A DNA stretch of 64,000 nt from Silene latifolia (Eukaryota; Streptophyta; Magnoliopsida; Caryophyllales; Caryophyllaceae), in NCBI RefSeq assembly GCF_048544455.1, contig NC_133536.1, positions 197,039,325 to 197,103,324 of the forward strand. Reading direction: 5' to 3'. A model generated the notes under the pieces. It was not told the origin of the DNA. It saw only the letters and a list, made by a program, of their open reading frames with translations, and made no database searches. Position numbers and translations under genes: made by a program. Positions 56,787-64,000 of this stretch are shown piece by piece. The number at the start of each line of letters is the position of its first letter. Position 1 is the stretch's first letter.

Positions 56787-57922
56787 GTAGTAGGAGGATC
56801 TTATTGACCTTGTGTGGTGATGTGGTGTTTTCTTATTTTCCTTTACTTGTCTGCGGTGATTCATTTGATATTGCCGACAAATGGTGATCAGTAACTCTTT
56901 TCAGATGTTTTGGTGGATGTTGTGAGTTGTTGCTGGGATTCATTGAGAGTTATTTTTAGCATATTTTTCCATAATTATGAGTTATTTATAATGGTGCAAC
57001 ATATTTGCAAATTATAAAAATAAATCGTAAGTATATCTACCAAAAAATACTTTGCACTGGATGTAAATTCCATTTCATATTACAAAAATCTTACTTGTAT
57101 TATTTTTCTGTATTATATGAGAAAGGTACGTTTTTGAATGGTAATGCGTAAAAATCGGTGATAAGTAAAAAGTATATTGTAGAATCATTGTAAGTTACCG
57201 AATTATTAACATTGTTATTGAATATGAATAAAAAAATGCACGGTATAATCATGCAATTTGCATCCTTTATCAAATTTCTAATTTTTAAATGTCGATTGTG
57301 TTATGATTTGAATACATGTTATGTATTGAATTATTGATATGCAAAATATTTTGGGACATTCAAATTATTTGACAATTATAGGGATTGTGTTTTCGCTGCC
57401 CGTTATATCAAATATTGGGTTCGCCCCTACTTGTGACGCTTCAATGAGAATTTGTGATCTCACAATATCATTCGTTTACCTTTGCCACATCATTTTTTTG
57501 AGCAACAACAATTTCAAGCTACAAGTTACTCCAATGGTGAATCTTATTTAGTATTAGCTTGATGAGACCTAATTAACACACTTTTTTATTAATTTATTTA
57601 ATTCTTAATTACTAAATAAAAAATAAATGAGACAACTATTTTTTTATTGGTTATATTTTCTTGTGGGACCATTTGAGCTACTAGCTCAATTTAAGCTAGT
57701 TGATGTGGAGTGCTCCAATGGTTAAGCAAGTAGCTTGAAATCTTTTTTATTTGCAAGCAAGTCCTTTTAGGTAACCATTGGAGATGCTCTAAGGCTAAGA
57801 TAGAGGACTGAATTTTGAATTTTTTTTTCCAGATAAGGACCTCAACTTATAGATTTTCCAGGTAAGGACCTCAAACATTACTCTGTTAACTTCCCATTAA
57901 AATCATTGGTTCAAGTCAATTC
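56787..57922. other. AT-rich interval with an old LTR trace and a possible MITE
   Basis: 56787-56960 weakly resembles the M-family LTR (compare 35290-35370), perhaps the far side of the fragment at 47472. At about 57490-57795, CTCCAATGG motifs and the arm ACCATTGGAGATGCTCTAAG suggest a short MITE. The short open frame at 57339-57551 has no recognisable domain and is not called. Confidence 0.35.
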
Positions 57923-58890
57923 TTATACCATACACCCAGGTGTATGGTACTTTCTACTCCCACTATTAAAAAAAAAATAAAAAAAAATTAAATAACAAAA
58001 GTCCCCCACTACTTAATAGTTATCACTTTCCATAAACTCTTTCTTTCTCCTGTTTCAAACTACGTCTTCCGTTTCTATCAAAAAAAATCGTCCATAAAAT
58101 TTAATTTTCCATCCAACACAGTGGTTTTGTAATCTTGATTCGAGTTTTGATTAATTAAATTCTAACTTATCAGGTATGTGTTAAAATTACTTCGTGTTTT
58201 GATTAATTAAATTCTAATTTATCGGGTTTGCGTTGAAATTACATAAACCCTAAAAGTTGTATAATACCGTAAATTAAATTGAGTTTTTATGTTTTATCTC
58301 TCATTATTTATGATTAAATTTGTGGTTTCGAGTGTGATATTCATCATATGACACTATCATATTCACTCAGAATTTAGTGAATATGATAATTTAATTTGAT
58401 GAATATGTCTTATCAAGTGTGATATTCATCATAAGTCACTATTATATTCATTTTGATTTTAGTGAATATGATAATATAATTTGATGAATATGTAGTATTT
58501 AGTGTGATATTCACCTTATGATACAATTATATTCACGTTGAGTTAAATGAATATGATAGTGTAATTTGATGAACGTGTGTTATGTAATGTGATATTCATT
58601 TTATGACACTGTTATATTCACTTTGAGTTTAGCGAATATCGGTCTAATTTGATGACTATGAACTGTAAATTTGATAAAACTCGAATACAAATAGATGAAA
58701 GAAAACTACGAATTTAATAAATTCAATAGGATTTTAAATTTGATAAATTGAGTAATTTAGAAAAGAAAAAAAAAGGTACTGTGAGAGAAGTAGTGGGTAG
58801 TTTATTTTTTTTTCTTTTTATTTTTTATTTTTTTTTGCCCATAACTACCATGGGTGTATATTACTCCCTACTCCTGGGAGTAGGATATAA
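57923..58890. mobile_element. 968-bp inverted-repeat unit with internal tandem repeats
   Basis: The left arm (57923 to about 58020) and right arm (58890 back to about 58790) match as long imperfect inverted repeats. They begin TTATACCATACACCCAGG and TTATATCCTACTCCCAGG and run through an A-rich part to CCCACTACTT. Each arm begins with its own small palindrome (TACACC/GGTGTA and TACTCC/GGAGTA). Four 85-bp direct repeats lie in the middle. No gene and no certain target duplication, so a MITE or foldback-type element of unknown superfamily. Confidence 0.6.
58332..58671 (+). repeat. four 85-bp tandem repeats
   Basis: Units start at 58332, 58417, 58502 and 58587, each with GTGTGATATTCAT or a close variant, exactly 85 bases apart. 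Each unit contains TATTCAC-type and GTGAATA-type segments that can pair across its middle, and ends AATTTGATGAATATG. Confidence 0.85.
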
Positions 58891-60453
58891 TTTGCCCGCA
58901 ATAATCACAACTAATTGAAAAGATGATTGAACTCCTAGCAAAACCTGCCGTAAAACATTGAAACCCACCCTACCAAGTCCAAGAGCATCATAAATTGCAC
59001 GATCACGATTCTTTCACTCATGATTCTATTGTTCATCACCCCTCCCCTTGATTGAAAGTTTTGTTCTTGTACCACTGCAACACAGTAATCCCGTGCAATG
59101 CATCAATGGTGGATTGGTGATGTTGATGTGCAGATGAGGGTGGTGTTGTTATTACACGTACTATATTATGTTGATTCAAGTTGTTGACATGATGTGGTTG
59201 TATTGTGTAAGGCAACATTATATTCATGACGTGATGATGATGATAATTATCAAGCTTCAAAAACCGGTCGCAAATATCTGAATTACTAACTGATTGAACA
59301 CCCCATATAAACAATCTAATTAGCAATTCAATCTGAATCAAACCAAGATTGATTGAATTCAATGTAACCGATATATATCACAACCTAAATATTTATTTCC
59401 TGGTGGTGAATGGTATTTCATTCTAGTATTTCTGAAAGAACGCCGCCAAAGAGTGAGACGGTAGTATGGATGTTCAGATCAGAAGTCATAGAAATCAGAT
59501 TTATATGAACTCATTCATTAATTAATTATAGATGATTGATGATTAGTAGTCAGTATATTAGTATACAAAATGCTGGTGATTGTAGATGTTCACGAAAAAT
59601 TAACAAATTAACGGAATGAATGTGCCAAGTCCTTGACTGGAAAATTTTAAATGAAGTCTTTTAACTGGAAAAAAATTAACTCGATAAATTCACCTACACT
59701 TCAGTTATGCACAACCGAGTTATGCATTAATGATCCAACAATACTATAAATATACTAGGTACTGGACATGGCAAAATAAACTCACAACCGATAAAACGAT
59801 CGAAGTTATTTGATTGATAACGGATAGAACATTCAATATGAGTAACAAAAATAGTTATTTTAAGAGTTTTTATCACTATTCATTATTAACAATATTTTGT
59901 ATCAAAATTTAAATTGAAAAATATAAGGAATACTAAGCCAATTTTTACACACCCCGAGACCAAGAAAACGATAACCAGAAACTCACCTAAGCAGATATGG
60001 ACCCGATCCGATTCCGACTTGAAATAGTTCAAAACAAGTAAAGAGACCAACCGAAATGTATCCGATCGAAATCGAACTCAAACCGAACTTTGGTCAATCA
60101 GAGAAAATTCGAACCGATTTAATCCGATTCAATCACAATTAAATCGAGACCTCTGTTAGACAGATCAATCTAAAAACTTCATAATTTAATCGATACAAGA
60201 TTCAAATAGCAACCGTATATAATCTCACAAGTTAAATACTTAAACATCATAGACATTCCATCTCAGTTTCACTCCTTGCAATGAAACCAGCTATTGCATT
60301 CTTGTATAAGTCACATTGTCCTATGTGAATATGCTCTGATGCAGCAAACTTCAAAACGTCTTATAACTTGATCAGCATGCGGTTTCATGGCCGCCTAAAT
60401 TCAAAGCCAGTCGTGTGGTATCATGGCCTAAAATTTAAGTCACTTTCAATAAT
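58891..60453. other. intergenic DNA, no gene recognised
   Basis: AT-rich sequence. A 108-codon minus-strand frame at 59036-59362 (His-rich, ending ITVLQWYKNKTFNQGEG) has no domain I know. The stretch 59990-60180 has many AACCGA/GATTCGA-like short motifs but no clear unit. Confidence 0.4.
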
Positions 60454-61544
60454 TTAAAGTTGAGGAATAAACCATGTTGGTCTACAATATGCGGAGCAGA
60501 TGTCATCACCTTCGTAAAATCGCCATTTTTTCTTACATTTGATATCATAAACACCCATATCATGTCCACCAAGCTCGGTCGCCAAATTACTGAGCTGAAA
60601 TTCATCATCGGTGAAATATATACAGTTAGGTTGCAAACATTTGGCCGAAACGGACATTGTAGAATTACTACCAACAAACAATGTCGCATGATCTGTAATT
60701 TCCTCCCATCTTCTGTCTTTAGTATCGAGTCTATAGACCAAAAAACGAAATGTTTCATAAACATCAGGATGGTAACCATTCCCATCTGAATCCAACATTT
60801 CTTCCTTGAATCGTAACACCATGAGAAGATCACAACCTGATTCCACCAAATATAGTGTTCCTAACCCACTTATGAACTCCTCAAACATTTTAAATTCTAG
60901 TAACGAATATTCCATTGGCCTTATAAGCTCATGACCCTGAAAGTCCTCGATATTCCAATATACAAGCGATGCATCACTGATGTCCACGATTTATCCCCCT
61001 GTTTAGCAAAAGCTAGGTGATCGATAGTAATTGCTACAATAACAAACTCATTTTGAGACACTTTAAGCACGACGAGCCTCCTCATAAACAACCTCAAATA
61101 CCAACTAATATATTCTTCTTCATTCTCATCGATCTCTTCATCATATGGATTTTGATCTGGGATGGTTGTCACAGATGGGAAATGAATTTCAGCCTTAGTG
61201 ATCGGATTGAACAAGCGTACATCAAGCTTACGGTCAACCATTGCAACCCAACCATAGTCTGAACCCCAACACTTTGCTCCAAAAGTCTCAGGGAGATTCA
61301 GTTTGTAACACTTGTTATTACTAGGATTAAAAATCTTCCGAACACAATGCGGATTATTGCTAGTGTTTTCAGATAGTAAAAGCCATGGCACTGTCGGCCT
61401 CCATTGGTGCTTTATTAAGGATGAAACACGATTCCAAGAGCGACATACCGCTGAAAAATAAATAAAATCATCTAAAGTTTCCAACTGCATTGCAATGTCA
61501 CCAAGAAGATCAAGAGGCAATGTCGACCAATCATTAGCAGCCAT
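60454..61544 (-). pseudogene. F-box / DUF295 protein gene, broken
   Basis: From ATG 61544 (MAANDWSTLPLDLLGDIAMQ) an N-terminal F-box (LPLDLLGDIA through FIYFSAVCRSWNRV, residues 7-42) is followed by the DUF295/KIB-type beta-rich region (WLLLSENTSN, FNPSNNKCYKLNLPETFG, NEFVIVAI, DHLAFAKQGDKSW). The C-terminal part continues in another frame from about 60990 (VDISDASLVYWNIEDFQGHE, YRLDTKDRRWEEI) to the family-type end RPTWFIPQL. The frame is lost at GDKS/VDISDA near 60987-61010. There the family normally has about 20 more residues, so a small deletion with frame change is the likely cause. The family provides substrate adaptors of SCF ubiquitin ligases. An ATG 9 codons upstream (61571) follows a poly-T run and is less likely. 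Confidence 0.8.
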
Positions 61545-61846
61545 GATCTTGCAAACAAAAAAAAAAAACAAGATTACAATCTAAAAAAACGAAGACAGTA
61601 CTATGAATAACAAAAATAATATTGATAAATAGGAATAGTAATAGAGAAAGGAATCTAAGAACTAACAGCATTTAATCTAGACAGATACGGAGAAACATAC
61701 AATGATAATAATTTATGCAAAGGTTTGAACCTGAATATCATGATTTATTTCATTCATGTCATATTTCAACACATTCAACATACTATTTTGAACAATTCTT
61801 ATGCATTTGTTTGATATGATCATGTTTCTCAATGATTCAACCACAG

Positions 61847-62140
61847 TTGTTTGCCGCAACATATCCAGTAGGAATGGGAGGCGTACCATTTGTTATAATG
61901 TCAGAGGTTAGTAACGCACATATACACTAACACCGTAACACCAATGGAAACTCGTCCAACTTTTTATCTGAACTTAATTAAAGTGAAGAGTATTGTGCAT
62001 TATTTCAGACATTCCCTATAAATATCAAGGGTGCAGCTGGAAGTTTAGCAACGGTTGTCAGTTTTCATTGCTAAATGAGCCGTTCCAGCAAATCTCTACG
62101 ACAAGCACTCTCAATTTGATCCCTTCCAATTTTCAAGTTA
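61847..62140 (+). pseudogene. fragment of an ERD6-like sugar transporter gene
   Basis: A 60-base exon-like piece (61847-61906), preceded by CCACAG and followed by GTTAGT, reads LFAATYPVGMGGVPFVIMSE. After a 102-base intron-like stretch ending TTTCAG (62008), the second piece reads TFPINIKGAAGSLATVVSF. Together they match the conserved GMGxxPWVIMSEIFPINIKGxAGSL region of ERD6-like sugar/H+ symporters (major facilitator superfamily) across a real intron. The reading then ends in a stop, with a weak TLNLIP trace further on. All other exons are absent here, so this is a relic. Confidence 0.75.
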
Positions 62141-62294
62141 GTTATATTTCAATTTTCAATTTTCAAGTTATTTCTCTTGCTCTTATAACTTCAATTCTCT
62201 AGTAACAAATCTCATCTGGATGACGACGACTATCATCATAAAAATAACAATAATAACATCAATTCCAAAAAAGATGATACTTTAATAAGCATTA

Positions 62295-62489
62295 CTCCTT
62301 CCGTCCAGGTCATTTGTTTACCTCTAGTTGGTTTTGGCACAAAGACCATTGGAAATTGGAAAGTGGAAGGGATCAAATTGATGGTGGATTATCAAATTGC
62401 CCATTAAACACATCCCTAAAATAGAAAGGTAAACAATTGACGATTTCCCAAAAATGAAACAAGTAAACAAATGACCACAACGGAGGGAA
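62295..62489. mobile_element. Stowaway-like MITE, 195 bp
   Basis: CTCCTTCCGTCCAGGTCATT and the opposed AATGACCACAACGGAGGGAA form long inverted ends, with GTAAACAAATGA arms. TA stands on both sides. The ends match the CTCCCTCCGT signature of Tc1/mariner-type MITEs. Confidence 0.8.
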
Positions 62490-62894
62490 TACAATTCAAA
62501 GGCTCCCGCAAGTTGGCAAAGTAAGCGGTCGGATGTACATAAAAACGATGATACTATAATAGGAAAGAATAATACAGCAATAACTCCGTAGTAATGGCCA
62601 CGTGTCATCTTATTATGTATGGGCTGCCAAATCAAAGATTTCAAAAGATCATGAAATGATCAATTGACCATCCTTGCGTAAAAATGGAAACAACCTTCAA
62701 TTAGGTTTTGACCACTATATTTCAAAATCCCGTGATTTTTTATTCTTCTGAATTTGAGCAGTAAATCAATTAAATTTATGGCAAGTTTTAACAAAATTTC
62801 CCGTAATTTTTGCTCAATTACAGTATTTAGTTTCCTTGGAAAATAACGGTAATCAATGTTCCAGTTTTAATGCTTTTAGACTTTCTATCACCTA

Positions 62895-62988
62895 CTTCCT
62901 CTGTCCCAGTAATATATTACTTGCTTTATTTCTCCTTCGCAAAATAAAGAAAGTGTAAACTGTAAACATATCTCCGCAACAGAGAGAG
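62895..62988. mobile_element. small degenerate Stowaway-like MITE
   Basis: CTTCCTCTGTCCC and CAACAGAGAGAG face each other 94 bases apart with TA on both sides. Several arm positions no longer match. Confidence 0.5.
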
Positions 62989-63734
62989 TAAATTTTTAGC
63001 GAGCATATCCACTAAGCGATAGATCAGAGCATAGCAATTATCGTGCTTGCTTAGCTTGCAATGTGCACTTATTATAAGCTATTCATTTTGTAAGGTAACA
63101 TTTGATCAAATAGACAAATACGATTAGAATACATTATTTGGTATTTGTTAAAATTAGAAACTAATATGAAGGTGAGAAAATTTCATGAAACAATTTCTAA
63201 TGTTGTGAAATAGATTGTTATATAACAATAAACCATAGTCAGATTTTCAAACAAAACCGTCTTTTGAAAAAAATTATCATAAGACGTACCCATATAACCA
63301 GATAATTAATATTGATTAAATTAGTTGGTTTCGCATAGTATTATTATTTTTTTGTATTGCACTATTCAAATATCTCTTGAAATGTACAAGAGCATACTCT
63401 TATATGATATCGAGTTCTTAAAGGGTCTATATTAGGTTTAATAATAGGACATGATCACATTAGATTATCGTTTGGTGGAGAAACGAAAAATCTTGATAAC
63501 ATATTATCGTAATTATTCTATCTAGCTAAGAGTTTAGTTGGCGTTTCAATTTTTTTTGTTTCGATTGAACTCTTCAAGCTCAATCGTTCATATTAGAGAA
63601 GTTTGTTTGCAGACGAATAAATGCTTTACACTTGAATGAAATTGTGATTTACGAACTCAAGGAAAGTAGGAAACAAGTTAATTCAAACGCCAATTTGTAA
63701 GTTAATTTTATAACTGTTTAAAATTAAATTAATA

Positions 63735-63972
63735 CTCCCTCCACTTTTTTATATATGACGTTTTGCATTTACGAGGTAAGCCTTTGACTTTAGTATTTAC
63801 AAAAATATATTTGTTCAAAAAATATAAAAATGGTACCATTAAATTCCTTACGAAAAACCCTTTCATATGAGTATACATATCATAATATTTAGTCTTATAT
63901 TTTAAGAGATATTGAAGAGAGAAGGGAGTGTCTCGAAATGTGAGAAAGTCATATATAAAAAAATAGAGGGAG
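63735..63972. mobile_element. Stowaway-like MITE, 238 bp
   Basis: CTCCCTCCACTTTTTTATAT and the opposed ATATAAAAAAATAGAGGGAG are inverted ends. TA flanks both. The arms continue with ATGACG against GTCAT. No coding capacity. Confidence 0.8.
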
Positions 63973-64000
63973 TAGGAAAAAAAAAAGATAATAATCTTAA

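Larger units (their letters stand above)
62141..64000. other. intergenic DNA around the MITEs, no gene recognised
   Basis: Outside the three MITEs the sequence is AT-rich with short frames only; the frame at 62324-62644 runs through the first MITE and is not a gene. I see no exon-like coding wording in 63000-63730. Confidence 0.45.

Noticed and set aside
57339-57551. 70-codon frame with a hydrophobic stretch
   Set aside because: AT-rich DNA between repeats, no family resemblance and no supporting context.
59036-59362. 108-codon His-rich minus-strand frame
   Set aside because: No recognisable domain, no conserved partner in the window and low-complexity composition.
62324-62644. 106-codon minus-strand frame
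   Set aside because: Half of it is the Stowaway-like MITE at 62295-62489, and the rest has no family match that I can see.

Overview
The window is plant nuclear DNA, built almost entirely of nested transposable elements. The evidence is Athila-type and Tekay-like Ty3/gypsy LTR elements with tRNA-Asp or tRNA-iMet primer sites, an L1 and an RTE LINE, hAT-, Harbinger- and Stowaway-type MITEs, and remnants of an F-box/DUF295 gene and an ERD6-like sugar transporter. It is a eudicot, possibly of the Caryophyllales, but the species is not decided by what I can see. No intact host gene and no RNA gene was found.

Left part (1 to about 35.9 kb). The scaffold is one minus-strand Tekay-like element (M), with its 5' LTR near 34.7 kb and its integrase near 1.9 kb. 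Later insertions cut it into pieces: the LTR of an Athila-like element that runs off the left edge (T1, 1-1879); a complete-ended element A (2863-13968, target duplication AGTAC); a pair of opposed LTRs (14380-16887); a degraded element B (18517-23729); and a young element C (25596-34112, target duplication CAGCT). M itself sits against a plus-strand LTR fragment of its own family (34673-35936). A, B and C carry gag and protease but no reverse transcriptase.

Middle part (35.9 to 47.5 kb). Element D is a relative of A with the opposite content: it keeps pol and the Athila ORF-1 gene but has no gag. Its LTR was hit by a 552-bp hAT-like MITE with a perfect 8-bp target duplication. It is followed by an AT-rich stretch, a minus-strand Copia-type LTR and the 3' end of another Athila-like element (T2).

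Right part (47.5 to 64 kb). A 5'-truncated RTE LINE with a 17-bp target duplication sits inside an ACTAGT-ended repeat unit. A Harbinger-type MITE (50990-56783) with 20-bp tandem arrays at both ends hosts a nearly full-length, decayed L1 that landed in an ATT microsatellite. Then come a 968-bp inverted-repeat unit holding four 85-bp tandem repeats, the broken F-box gene (60454-61544, minus), a sugar-transporter fragment (61847-62140, plus) and three small Stowaway-like MITEs. From about 57 kb the sequence looks like degraded gene space at the edge of the LTR-element nest.

Three signals cut across families. First, a 12-bp palindrome (ACTCGATCGAGT, or AGTCGATCGACT in C) recurs in LTRs, leaders and gag-pro linkers of unrelated elements, with outer bases changed in a pairing-preserving way. 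Second, GACGCCCG/GAGCGTC repeat arrays plus a TATA-like box occur both in the LTR of A and just upstream of the ORF-1 gene in A and D, which suggests an internal promoter. Third, a stem-loop with changed but still pairing arms lies directly before the polypurine tract in T1, T2, A and C.
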